Shown in pieces: positions 21,623 through 33,389 of a stretch of 64,000 nucleotides of DNA (position 1 is the first letter of the stretch; each line of letters opens with the position of its first letter). The notes beneath the pieces are model-generated. The model was given only the letters and a program-made list of their open reading frames with translations, was not told the origin of the DNA and searched no databases. This stretch comes from Bromus sterilis (taxonomy: Eukaryota; Streptophyta; Magnoliopsida; Poales; Poaceae). The translations under genes were made by a program, and so were the position numbers. Location of the stretch: NCBI GenBank assembly GCA_950022295.1, contig OX465599.1, positions 9,300,001-9,364,000 on the forward strand, given 5' to 3'.

Positions 21623-23459
21623 ACCAGGACCGGACCTGAGGAGGGGGGGTGCGCAGATTTTTAGAGGACGGGCTCTAGGGAACCCGTTTCCAAATTCAAA
21701 TTTTTAGTTGGTGAAAAAAATTGAAACTTTTTATGATGAAACATACACACATATAAAACATATATGTACATATTTCAAATCATTATCTTTTTTAATGATC
21801 TACAAAAAATATAAATATGATTTTCTAAATGGGCTGCTCTTTTTGTGTTATTGGGCTAGAATTTTGGCTTTTTTGTACAATCTTCAAATCATAACATTTT
21901 TGAACGAAATTTCAAGCATCCGTGCGAAATACATATAGGTTCCCGTGGGAAAAAACTATTTTTTATAGGTTTTTCATTTTTTGAAAATAAAAGTCCAACC
22001 TGGAGATCGTCCTCCAAAGTTGGCTGCTATGAGTGATTATATGATTTATGAATATATATATTTAATTCATCTGTTATAGAATATTCTAGTCTTGACAGAG
22101 TACCAATTTTTACTATGCATATCTGTGATCTAAAAACTGGCATAATCTTGGTAAAAATAGAAGGAACATAATAGTGGAGAAGGACTATATAAGAGAAGCA
22201 AATAACGTCAGAAGAAATCTTAATTATTACTCATTGCCTCCCTATTTACATGGCACATACGAAATCAAGGACCAAGGTTTGACAATTAATTTGGCATCCA
22301 AAGTGTGATTACATGCCACAAAAAATTATACCATTCAATTACAATGAAATATAGTTTTCAACTATATATATTTTATGAAACGAGTTGTATATTATTGCTG
22401 AAATTTAGAGTCCAATTTAGTCATAGAAAATGATAGCACTATGCCCCCAGTTCTAGTTTCGCCCTGGGCACCTCAAAACATAGGAACGGCCCTAAGGGCA
22501 AAAAGGGCGACCACACAGGGCCCTGAGAAAAAAAGGGTCCAAAATGATAAAAATATATAATAATTACTATGCTATTATCCATTACACACAATGAAATATT
22601 AATATTTTCTCGACTAAAATTAATGCATTAATAACATTTCCTTGTCGTCACCCTTGTTTTATGGCTCGATGAGCCTCCTCGGTGATGAGCTCCAGATGAT
22701 TCCGGTGGAGCTTGGCCATGTGTGTACACCTCGTTTTCGTGTGCAACCTTGATCTGATCGAAGGCCTAGCCATAGGAGACAACTCGGGCGGGGGGGGGGG
22801 GGGGGGTCGATGATGTGAACTTCAAGACGTCGACGTTGTCGATTGGAAAGTTAATCTTCGCCTGGCTGTTGTGGAGGCAGGTCGCCTGCACGTTGTTGTT
22901 GTCCTTGTTGCCTCCTTCGCTGACTTGAAGGAGTCGATCCGGTATCAACGGCCATTTTTTGTCTTTTATTTTGGAGATGCACATCCTCACGGATCCGCAT
23001 GTCGTGGTTCTTCTTCTTTGGTTGCAGTGGCTGGTCGCCAAAGAATTGAGGGGTGGGGTTGTGTGCTTTGAATCGGTGGCGACGACCCTCGACGGCTGGA
23101 TCCGACCATTGAAGGGTGAGTCAGGGCAACAATAGACGATTAGACTGACCATGCTGGCTACGGGTGCTGGTGAGGAGTGTCAGCAAGGTGCGGGTGGATT
23201 TTGGTCGGCATTTGAGTGAATGCAGGCGAGCGTATGGTGAAGGGAAATTATCCTAAAAAGTGGCAACAGTCAAGTAAATATAAATAGTGGTAGACACAGG
23301 AAGTATTTTTTCTCAAAAACTAAAGCAGATAAGGAATCAGCTAGGTCCAATTTAACTTCTTAAATGCAGAACTGTTAAAAATTAGTCGAAAAAATCGGCA
23401 AGAGATGCTCCAGTTAGCAAATAGAAAAAGGAAGACTACACGTTGTTGCAAATGTCTTC
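21623..23459. other. AT-rich unclassified stretch with a possible hAT-like element
   Basis: CAGGACCGGACCTGAGG at 21625 and the complement of CTTAGGGCCGTTCCTA near 22493 resemble GGGCCGG-type hAT ends, but no matching 8-bp duplicate is visible. A 22-base G run lies at about 22786-22807. Between 22640 and 23250 there are G/C-richer frames on both strands without recognisable domains. I see no supported gene. Confidence 0.35.
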
Positions 23460-23468
23460 ATCTAACTT

Positions 23469-25313
23469 GGCGTCATATCCTGTGAATCCACCTATATTTC
23501 TGCATCCGTGCATCCTCTCCTCGTCAACCATTCGATGGGAATCTTACGCCTAGCAGCCATCAGCGTTTCTTTTACAGAAACACGCCCGCCTGCGGCCGAA
23601 GTACTCCTGTGAATTTTTGGAAAAGGTACACATCCGACTACAGCCCTCCCAGATCACTACTCCCTGATCGTTCCAATCTCAACCCTACCGGCGACCACGG
23701 CAGCCATGATCTCTTGGTCCATCCAAATCCAATCCCAGCGGCACCACGGAAGGAATGCATATCTACATGGGCGACAGCCACAACGGGGCCGACATTTGCT
23801 GTGTGGGTGGTCGTTGCAACGGCGGCCTGCGACGCCAGCCTCAGACGGAGATCCATGTCGATGGCCGTCACGGCTGCAGCCGGCGACATATCCCGTGATG
23901 GTGACAGCCAATGCACTCGGACTATGTCCGCGACCACCACATCTCGACGATTACGGCCGCGACCACACTCCAGTCATTTATTAGATGAATACTCATGTAA
24001 CCACATAGCTAGTTCTTATTAGTTGAACTCCTCTTGCCGATTGCAATAGCAGTTGATGTTCCTTGGACGTGCCAATCTTCAGAACTGGAGTAGCATGTAG
24101 CCATGTACCATTGCTAAATGCAAAATTCAGAAGAGGTGAATGTTAGGTGAGCTTCAGAACTGGGCAAGACATGTATTGGTTGCCTAGGTTGGAACTCACA
24201 GATACCTTGTACTGGAAATGACACTGTAAATGTGTTTGCTAGATTGAATGAGAAGCTCTCTTTTACTCTGAAGAAAACAGTATTTTACTTTCTTTTGATG
24301 AGTGCCATGGTTGAGATTGATGTGGATTCATAAGCCGAGTTGTTCATTACGTCATTCATACTGCAGTTTGGTTCACATGTCTCTTATGCTACCAACACAC
24401 AACCTAATACTACTAAGCAGCTAACATCCCAATAGATGATGAGTGGTTGAACTGAACAAGCACCTGCTTCAGAGTAAAAGATGAGCTCACAGTCAGACTA
24501 AGTTTCTGGGACATGAATTTCTCTTAGGTGATAGCAGCTGCTCCTTGGTATAACAAAACCACATGTTCAGGTTTATGAGAACATAATATATCATGGTGCT
24601 CCTGCTGCTTGCTACACTCCATTGAACTCACAACTGATCAAAGAAAATAAGAGAAAGACAGAACTAGAAAACATATTCTCATTCATTACAAGAATTCGGT
24701 ACATACAAAAATCAAAATACAACTTATAAGGTGTATAAATTAATGATTTTTCAAGACGATCAGAGGGCCATCATGGAACAGCATTTGGCTATCTGTTGCT
24801 GCTAGGCGTCCTTGATTGCTGCCGAAGACGATCAGAGGATGAGCAGTTTTTTTTTTGCGGGTAGAGGATGAGCAGGTTCCCTTGATTGCTGTCGATAACA
24901 GGGGTAGCGCCATGGTGATCGGTTGCGGTGTATTGTGCGAGGAGAATTCGTCAACCATGCTGATTGGGAGTTGGGAGATGCTCTCCGCCATGACCGTCGC
25001 GGCTATTGTTGGTAGATGCATCCCGCCGTGCCAATCGCTCGGGTAGATGGCAGTGGCCGCCGGCGGCTGTAGGTTAAGACGTGATCACGTGAATATGGAT
25101 TGAGATTGGAACGATCAGGGAGTAGTGATCTGGGAAGGCTGTAGTCTGATGTGGACCTTTTCCAAAAATTCACAGGAGTACTTCGGCCGCAGGCGGGCGT
25201 GTTTCTGTAAAAGGAGCGCTGATGGCTGCTAGACGTAAGATTCCCATCGAATGGTTGACGAGGAGAGGATGCAGGGATGCAGAAATATATGTGGATTCAC
25301 AGGATATGACGCC
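23469..25313. mobile_element. Non-autonomous Mutator-like element (MULE), 1,845 bp
   Basis: The ends are reverse complements over about 220 bp (23469-23690 and 25093-25313), starting GGCGTCATATCCTGTGAATC on each side. The element is flanked by a perfect 9-bp target duplication ATCTAACTT at 23460-23468 and 25314-25322; 9 bp and GG-starting long TIRs are Mutator hallmarks. The interior has no MURA-like transposase. Two weak frames (23609-24022 + and 25021-24740 -) have no recognised domain, so a captured gene fragment (Pack-MULE) cannot be shown or excluded. Confidence 0.88.
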
Positions 25314-25405
25314 ATCTAACTTGTCGTAACAAAATGCATATCAACTAATTTGTTTTTAATAAAAAAACATCTCCTCGTTTTACGGTAACTATTTTGATTT
25401 TTGTA

Positions 25406-25498
25406 CTACCTCCGGTCTGAATTAATAGTCGCGAGTTGCACACCACTTTCTACCGCACTAGTTATCAGTTCACGACAACTAAATCCGATCAGAGGTAG
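25406..25498. mobile_element. Stowaway-like MITE, 93 bp
   Basis: It starts CTACCTCCGGTCTGAATT and ends ATCCGATCAGAGGTAG, imperfect inverted ends of about 20 bp. It is flanked by TA on both sides (25404-25405, 25499-25500), the Tc1/mariner-type TA duplication. It has no coding capacity. Confidence 0.72.
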
Positions 25499-25559
25499 TA
25501 GTATATATTAAAATTAGTATACAATTAAAACGGAAGGAGTATAAGATAACATAAAAAAA

Positions 25560-26200
25560 TTGATCATAGATAAATAATGATTCCCGTCGCTTCTCCATTT
25601 TTCACTCACGCGTTTTCTCCGTGCAGGAGGACCTCTCTCACCCCTGCACCCACACGCGTCCATCGCTGAGCACGTGACACTCGTCCGGTCCGTGCAAAAC
25701 GGAAAACAAAAAACCAGTACTACCGCTCCTCCAGTCCTCCTGCTACTTGCGTCCGACCCTAACCAAACCACCTCGAACAGGAACGGCGCGCGGGGCCCGC
25801 GCTCCCGTCTCCACCCCAACCAACCACCCGAACGGACGGACGGACGACGACGGCTCGGGCCTGCGCCTCACGCGCGCCGGGCGAACGAACGGCGGGATCG
25901 ATCGCAGCCGTCCGTGCGAGGGCGATGGACGGCCCAGAGGTCTCCGCGCGAGCTGTTTTCGTGCTGGACGGTGTAAACGCCCGGCGCAGCGTTTTGTTGG
26001 GTGGCCCCCGCCCCTTCGCTCCGACCACCGCGGCCCTGTCCCTCCCCTTCCTCCCTCCTTCGTGCGCTCGCTGCTCCTTGTGGTTTCTTGTGTGGCCTGC
26101 GCTGCCTCCATGTTTTTGGCTGGACGACGGCTGGACTCGTCGATGTTGTGGTGGAGGTGGAGCAGGGCAACGGGACGTGCTGACAAAAACCATACTCACA
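25560..26200. other. GC-rich island with open frames in all directions
   Basis: Frames of 100-154 codons are open on both strands at once over 25674-26211. That is expected from high GC and few stops rather than from a gene. No start context, splice pattern or domain supports one. It could be the 5' end of a lost gene or a transposon-captured promoter. Confidence 0.3.
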
Positions 26201-26590
26201 TTTTTTTTTGACAGACTACTACTGACATTAGGATATGTACAATTATGTTATTTTAAAAGTGTCATATATAAAATAAATGATGAGGTGAAGAACCCATAAA
26301 TCGGAAGGTAAATATTGCCTTATCTTATTTTAAAAATGGTCTTTAGCTATAATACTTTCGATGCATATCTTACGTTCTTAAGAAGTTGCTTCTCACTACT
26401 ACCAATTCTCTCAACATGCACACACTTCACCTCATCATGCATGCCACATCACCCTCCACTACCATATTTCTCTCAACATTCAACCATGCCACCTCATCAT
26501 CAAACATGCATGAGAAAGACCCACCTTAATATGACATTATGCATAATAAAACCCCAAATGCAACATGCATGCATGGGAATTTTTATTTTA
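26201..26590. other. AT-rich spacer, no gene
   Basis: AT-rich sequence with short CATGCATG and CACCTCATCATGC repeats. No terminal repeats or coding signal were recognised before the Helitron end at 26591. Confidence 0.4.
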
Positions 26591-26623
26591 CTAGGACAAT
26601 GCCCGTGCGTTGCAACGGGGTAA

Positions 26624-26784
26624 AAATTATACGTCAGCTTATAAAAATATTATACGTCAGCTTATAAAATAATATACGTCAGCTTGTAACTTACATGTTC
26701 ATATTAATATTATACGTCAGCTTGTAACTTACATGTTCATATTAATATTATACGTCAACTTGTAAAAATATTATACGTCAGCTC
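26624..26784. repeat. Short tandem repeats with an ATTATACGTCAGCTT core
   Basis: The core ATTATACGTCAGCTT recurs six times (near 26628, 26650, 26672, 26710, 26748 and 26771; one copy has CAACTT). Part of the array repeats a 37-base unit containing GTAACTTACATGTTCATATT. It lies next to the Helitron 3' hairpin. Confidence 0.85.
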
Positions 26785-28311
26785 AATTTCATTTCAGACG
26801 ACGACTACGATGGGAGGCACAAGAACGGCGTGTTAGTTACAATCCAGTGCAGGAATGCATGGTCTTCGATGTCGAACGAGCAGCGGGGCAAGATGTAGAT
26901 GTACATGTTAAACTGAACAACATCGCCCGTTTTAATATGATGTACGACGGGCGATGGCGATGACACGGTTAGGCAGAAGAAGTCGGTGCTTACGGAGGCT
27001 GCCTGAAAGATGGGGTGAGATGGCGGCGGCTGCCGCGACACGATGGCGCGATCAGTGCCGCCGCGACGCAATGGCGCAACCCGGACGACGGCTACGACTG
27101 GGGGCACAAAAACGACGTTGCGATTACAATCTAATTCAGGTAGACTGGCGACGTGATTGATATGATCCCTGGTGGATTGCCTCCGAGCGTAGTGTGTTAG
27201 GAAAGAAATGACGTAGTGTGCCATGCCATTTGTTTAGAAAAAGGTCTTGTGCTCATATTCTTTCTAGATTACAAACCTTGGTTTTTATATTACTTTAGGA
27301 ATGTGGATACTGCAAGCTCCTCCCACTACACCCAATATAGGACATTTTTTAAGTATAAATATTTAAACTGCAAAAACGTCTTATATTTGTATAGAGGGAG
27401 TATGTCGTTAGAATCCCCATGCATATTAAGCAGCATTATTTACCTTTTCTTAATGTTTAATCGCTCTTACTTCCTTCCTTCCTTCAACCAAAGTTACCAA
27501 ACTCGCCATGTCTGTATGGATGTATCCTTCGGGTAATGCAACCTTGTAAAATATAGTGGAGAAGATTAACGCTCCACATTGGCAGAGCAGATTGGTGGAT
27601 TCGTTCCATCATCCCAGTTCGCCGCTGCAGAACCTTCTCACCAAAAATCGAAATCATTTCCCTTGCATACAATCGAAGCTCTCAGGAAAATAAAAAGATT
27701 GAAGCATACATGCAACAACAATGATGGAACGAACCCATAAATCTATGAGAACGACATACCGGGATCCAAACTGAAGACATCAAACAAACAAATGAACGAC
27801 TGATTGGATACCTTACATGTGCGATTCGAGACAAATCTTGCAGATGGTGCCTGCCAGATGCATGCATTCATATGTCTTGGAGACGCCGGCATCAACCAAG
27901 AGTAGCAGGGTGAAGGAATGGATCGGTGCACATGACAAGAGAACTGGAATTTTGACCTTAAATCGAGGCCGCTGGAGTTCACGGACGAGACGGTTGGGCA
28001 TTGGGGTATCGGCATGCCGTTGCGCCGGTGTCGGGGCAGAGCAGTCCGCGTCTACATCATCTTCGACGCCGAGGATGGAAGCCCGCACTGGAGACTGTAT
28101 CGCTGCAGCAGAGCATCTGGGAAGGCGGCCTCGCGGAGTAGTAATCGCAGGTCACTTGTGTTGTGTCACGGCGGAAAGCCGCCGCCAACGATGCATCGAT
28201 CAGATGTCAAGGGAGCCGTGTCCCATCATCATAGTTGTGGTGGAGAGAATCCATGTTGCCGTCATGTTGGAAGGTGGGATGTGGCCGTGGATTGTGGATA
28301 TTTTTTAGGGA

Positions 28312-28486
28312 CATGAATCGTGGGATTAATGTGAGAGAGGATATTTTGGAAACAAAACGAACAATGTATTTGGCTGAACAAGGAAGGAGGGGTTAGGGCC
28401 ATGAATCGTGGGATTAGTGTGAGAGGGGATATTTTGGAAACAAAAAACGAACAATGTATTTGGCAGAACAAGGAAGGAGGGGAGGC
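28312..28486. repeat. 88-bp tandem duplication inside the Helitron
   Basis: CATGAATCGTGGGATTAATG at 28312 recurs at 28400 with a G for A change, followed in both copies by the same GAGGATATTTTGGAAACA-type sequence and by AACAAGGAAGGAGG. The two copies differ at only a few positions and short A runs. Confidence 0.88.
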
Positions 28487-28610
28487 GGGACAATGAAGAG
28501 GCTGGCGGGTGGGGTATACTGGTTGACGAAATTGTTGGCAAAACATCTAGGAGGACCGTGAGAAACCGTTAGGTTCTTTTTAGATAGTAGAGATTTTTAG
28601 ATAGTAGAGA

Positions 28611-28743
28611 TTATGATATTTATATTAAATCATATATTAGTTCAAAAGTTATTATTTCAAATATACATGCTTCATTTAACCAAACATTTTCACTGAAATA
28701 TTTTGCAAAAAAGTTCCGCAACAACATGCGGGGCATCATCTAG
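28611..28743 (+). mobile_element. Second Helitron 3' terminus, plus orientation (partial)
   Basis: A hairpin CCGCA-ACAACA-TGCGG at 28717-28732 is followed by GGGCATCATCTAG and then T, a Helitron-type 3' end on the plus strand. No matching plus-strand 5' end is seen. The minus-strand Helitron may have inserted into an older plus-strand one. Confidence 0.5.
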
Positions 28744-30447
28744 TTTATATTTATAATAACCAAAGATAAGACTATAGTACCACATTTTTATTGTCATCGA
28801 TCATGTTTAAATTACATGATAAGCATACAGTAAAAACTATTTTATCGATCACTATATATGCTTTTATCATGCAAGTTTGGATACTAGCTACCTGAATGGT
28901 AAGATTGAGGACATTGTTTTCTCGGGTATTGCCTTTCTTCGGGGCAAGCAATAGGCTAAGGTCTTCAACATCTTAGAAAGGCCTTTCCTAGGGGACTCGT
29001 GGGGCACTCTAGTTACGTCGCCACCGATTCCTTCCCATCACCGCCACCTCCTCTGCTTTCTTCGCAGCCAGAGGGGGTGCAGGTGAAGCCGTCCGTGCCC
29101 CGGGGATGGTGGCAGTGGGGCTCCTTGCGTCGGTGTCAGCGAGCACTGGCTCAATGGGACTCATCGCCTTTCGCTCATCAGAGTTGGGTATGCCCGGCCT
29201 CCTACGCGTCGGATTTGGCCCCTGCAACTAAGGTGGTGTTGGTGATGGATACGGCTTCCCTGCAACTCGGAAAGCCCCTGAAATCCCTTGACGCCTTCCT
29301 CTCCATCCACTGCCACCTGGCCTCGCCTCCCTTCAACCGCGGCGACGACACCCCCTGCACCTCCTTGCATCCACCTAGGAATCCCCCCTCCACACAGGCT
29401 CCACCTCGACCTTCACCGAGAGAATAACGGGAGTCATCTTTTGCCTTACCTGCTCTTTGGACGATCTGGGGCGGCCCGCACCCACAATGCAGGTGATGTA
29501 GTGCTCCTCACCTACTTCGAGTCGAAGTCACCGACGGCCCGCTGTACCCCTATGGCGCGCACCAAATATCCGGCCTGGGCTCTGCCTCCTCCTGCAACAT
29601 CAAATCCTCCTCCACCACACCATTGCCGCCACATGACGCCTCTCCAGCAGTGGATGCCCACGGTTGGCTGGGTCCTGAGTGACTACTCCGGGAGAAATCC
29701 TTGCTCATGCTCGCGCTTGAGCCGACCATGATGATGCTATTGGGGTCACCAACTTCCTTGGAGGCATGGTATGAGAGCTATTTCACCCCCTACGGTGTTG
29801 TTGGGTGGTTCCAGGCGAAAGCTCTGCGAGGGTGGCGCCTCTCATCGTCGCTATTCTTCTTGGAAGGAATCACATTGGGAACCCGTCTGCTCGCCTTCCA
29901 TTTGCCCCAACCCATGGTTCTACAACGTCTTGCGGCTTGCTCAAGACCATCTCATGGGTGCCATTGAGTTGCGGCGAGCTTCGTGCTCTTCGTGTTGTGT
30001 TGGTTCATCTTTGCTCAATGATAGCACAATGATGCCTTCTCACCTTTTTAATCATCCTGGTCTCCTGTGGTGGAGTTTCCACTCAAGGTTCATGATGGGT
30101 CACTAGCTCGTTGGTCGTGGAGGCTCATGTGTCGTGTCGAGGGGTCGGCACACACGCCGGTGTGGTGCGCTAGGATAGTTGTTATGTGTTGTTATTGTGT
30201 TACCTCGGCGACACACTACCTCTCTTGTCTTTCGTGGTGATGGTTCCTTTGTTTGCTAGCTAGGTCGTGCTTATTCTGGATGTCCATATTTTCTCATCCT
30301 CTTTTTGTTGTTACTTGTACATTTTTTCAGTCCAATTTCCCTCATAAGGGGCCAACTTGTTAAGGTTTTTGATCCGATTTTCCTTATAAACTGGATCAAA
30401 ATTTTCTTTGAATGAGACCAAATTGACGGTTCCAAAAAAAAAGGCAT
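28744..30447. other. No clear gene; possible retroposed sequence ending in an A tail
   Basis: Frames of 70-147 codons (for example 28999-29427 and 29288-29731, +) are Pro/Ser/His-rich and mutually overlapping, without domains. The block ends with sequence like a 3' UTR and an A9 run at about 30436-30444, which suggests a LINE-type or processed-transcript insertion. No target duplicates were identified. Confidence 0.35.
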
Positions 30448-30799
30448 TGCCTGGAGGGTTGGCAACACATTAGTATAAGGGTTTGACGTGATAATTGGAT
30501 AGCTCCAACCCTTGATGAGTCCAAATATATGTAAAAAGGTATGAAAGTGTAGCAAAACACATAGCAATGTCACCCAAATGAGCATGAAACAAGAAGAAAT
30601 TATAGATACGTTTGGGACGTATCAATACCCCTATCCTTGATGGAAGCATAGGAGGTTCCTAGTCAGCTACTTAGATTCCCTTATTAGCATCAAAGTGGAC
30701 CTCGATGCTGATCACTGCAAAGGAAAAGTACTTATATCCTAATATATGGCTAAGCCCCCGCTATTGGATGAGTTGTTGCCTAATTAGGTGCAGCCGGAG

Positions 30800-31275
30800 T
30801 CAAGTTAGGTTAAGATGAATTTTGGTGGCTCTTTCTTGTCGGGTGGAATGGCTTTGCTGGGATGGTATTACAAGATATCTGGGAGCATTATTTTCCCAGC
30901 GTGTAGGTAATTGTTCTCATTTAGGGAACCTCTAGAGGCACATTTATGTAACTGTAGATCTAGAGGAGCAAACCCCCATCAAAATTGTGATGGAATTCCT
31001 TGTTGCAGTCAAGATGATCTAAGCTCGAGACCTTAACAAATCAACTTCTCATGTCTCATAAAGGAAATTAGTCATCTTATGTATTTTCGTGAAACTTGTA
31101 TTATTCCTATCAGTTGTACTCAAAATAAGGTTAACAATTGTGTAACCAATTTTGCTAGATCAAAAGGTAGATCTATGACTTGGATTAGTTTCGACCCTCC
31201 CATTGTCGTTGAGATAGCTCTCATGGATTGTAATAACGAGTTTGAGTAATAAATTGTTTTTGCCCAAAAAACACA
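30800..31275 (+). pseudogene. LINE RNase H-like domain relic (3' end of a non-LTR element)
   Basis: The plus strand, with frame changes, reads NFGGSFLSGGMALLGWYYKI, then SGSIIFPACR and a PLEAHLC segment. It ends TNFARSKGRSMTWISFDPPI and VVEIALMDCNNEFE. This matches the plant LINE C-terminal RNase H domain (the NxDGSF, GAG, LEAEL and LAR...W positions). Stops and frameshifts occur throughout. A short A run follows near 31268-31274, consistent with a LINE 3' end. Confidence 0.7.
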
Positions 31276-31723
31276 TTACCGTGCAAGCGATGTTCCATTC
31301 CTTTTAGAGTAGATCATACACCCCATCTAAAACTAGTAAAATACATACAAGTGAGAAGCATAAATGAACATTCACATACTTTACTCTTGGGCATGTTTAT
31401 ACTTATTTGGTGACCCCTCCATTCAGTTAGGAACGCGATAGTATTACACATCTTCTTTACAAGCCTCGATTTTAATATCCTAACCTAGAGTACGGGAAAA
31501 AAATCTTAGAGATCTTCGACCCTCCATTTGAATCTATGGACCAATGCTCGATCGATCAAATATTTATGGACAACAGTGATGTTAGACAACAATAAACATA
31601 GGCAGGTCAATCATGTCTTCCATCACGATCGATCTTATCTCAGCGAACTTATGGAACCATAAGAACACTAATGTCTCTCACAACTACCACCATGATGCCT
31701 CTCATTGCCATCATCGTCTCTAA
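31276..31723. other. Unclassified spacer
   Basis: AT-rich sequence with no credible frame or terminal motif. The end near 31560-31620 (ACAACAGTGATGTTAGACAACAAT) already resembles the tandem units that follow. Confidence 0.4.
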
Positions 31724-33165
31724 GATTAAAAGAATGATGCAAAAGAAAATTGACGGTTACGAGGATAACTATATGAGTCCAATTACGTCTCATAGTAGCT
31801 TCCTTACACCACCTCATGAGTTTCCACTTTTTGTAATACTCTTCCTCTTAATTAATGATACACAGTGAAACTTTTTTCTTAGTGTACTGAAATTGTATCA
31901 TTCTACTCTAGATAAACTTGGATTGAAATGAGAACATGGTAATGTAAAATTATATAGAATATAAATTCATGTCCCTGCTGACAAACGTACGTAACAACCC
32001 CTAGCTAGGCCCCATGTATCACTTATTTTAAAAGCAAGGACCACACAATTCCACAAACATATCAATTCTAGAAGACTGGACATTGCCTATCTACACTTCT
32101 TTTGTTAATTAATATGCCCCTTTTACTAAGTACTCCTTCTCACCCGGTGACCGTACGTTACGGAGGTATGCTCAAAAGATCACGAATGGCGCCATAAATT
32201 GGCCAATCGCACGAGGTGTGCATTTGGGTGCAATTATGTATGGAGATATGCCAGATGGTCAATTATTCACTAAAAAGCGGTGCCAGGAAACAATCAACAC
32301 AGAAATTCCAAGTATGGCATTCATAACTATTGATATTATCTCATGGGAGGCGTGTAACCGAAGGAAGATAAGCATTTTCTGTAAATATCAACATGATGCC
32401 TTTCAACTTGAGATCAAGAATGACACCAAAAATTGGCCGACCGCACTAGGTTTGCATTTTGGGTGCAATTATGTATGGAGATATACCCAGACAGTCAGTT
32501 GTGCATGGACAAAGACGATGCTAGACAACAATCAAAATAGAAATGCCAAGCATGTCATTCATCACTATTGATATTATATCATGGGAGGTGTGGACCAGAG
32601 AAACACTAGCATGTTTTGCAATTATCAATGGGATGCATCTCATCATGAGATCAAGAATGTTGCCACAAATTGGCCAATCGCAAGAGGTATACATTTGGGT
32701 GCAATTATTTATCGTGATATGCTCAATCGATCAATTATGCATGGACAAAGGTAGTGCTAGACAACAATCAACATAGAAATGCCAAGTATGGCGTTAAACA
32801 CTATCAATATTATCTCATGAAAGGGGTGACAGTGAAACCAAAAGAACACTAGCGTTTTCTGCGGTTGTCAACACAATGTTCATCATGAGATCAAGAATGA
32901 CGTCACAAATTGGTCGATCATGAGAAGTATTTATTTGGGTGCAATTATGTATGGAGATACACTCAGTAATGATCCATGAACAAAGGTGGTGGTAGACAGC
33001 AGTGAGCATAAAAACACCAAATGTGGCTTCGGTCACTATTAATATCATCTTACGTAATGTGTGGAACTGCCTCTCACCATCATCTATCTCCAAGATCAAG
33101 AATGATGCCAGTAATTGGACGATTGCATGAGGCAAGCATATGGGTGCAATTATGTTGGAAGATCA
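31724..33165. repeat. Degenerate tandem array, unit about 235 bp, five to seven copies
   Basis: The anchor GATCAAGAATG(A)...CCA..AATTGGCC...TTTGGGTGCAATTATGTATGG recurs starting at 32178, 32412, 32649, 32889 and 33094 (spacings 234, 237, 240, 205). A weaker start lies at 31724, two periods before the first. Between anchors each unit repeats AGACAACAATCAACATAGAAATG and a TCATGGGAGG-type phrase. The units carry small frames but no conserved protein. They do not match the well-known Triticeae satellites I remember (pSc119.2, Afa). Confidence 0.82.
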
Positions 33166-33389
33166 GTTCCACATATAACCCTAGTGGTCCAATTTTGTCG
33201 TTTTTGTAATAGTCTTCTTCTAGGCGAAATAAATCTATTGCGTCCATTTAAATAAACCATATGTGTCCGCTATAACCGGTAAACATGGATAAATACCAAT
33301 ATGAAAACAACAAATAATATAAATTCATATCCAATAATTTCACAAGCAACAAAACCTAGCCAAGCACCATGCATGCCTAGCTTATTTTA

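Larger units (their letters stand above)
26591..28610 (-). mobile_element. Non-autonomous Helitron, 2.0 kb
   Basis: On the minus strand the element starts TCTCTACTATCTAAAAA at 28610 (a tandem second copy starts at 28593). It ends with a hairpin (CCCGT ... ACGGG) followed by a short spacer and CTAG at 26594-26591. It sits between A (28611 complement) and T (26590 complement). A TC start, CTRR end, subterminal hairpin and A|T insertion without duplication are the Helitron rules. There is no Rep/helicase. Internal frames (for example 27224-26805) may be captured gene fragments but were not recognised. Confidence 0.66.

Noticed and set aside
21708..21938. 76-codon plus-strand frame rich in Tyr, Phe and Lys
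   Set aside because: AT-rich low-complexity sequence with no conserved motif.
28885..28960. YLNGKIED-like reading resembling the copia RT motif FLNG
   Set aside because: Only a few residues match, and no other RT motif is found within several hundred bases.
32218..33209. Frames of 60-117 codons within the 235-bp tandem array
   Set aside because: The units do not share a conserved reading frame, so the repeat is non-coding.
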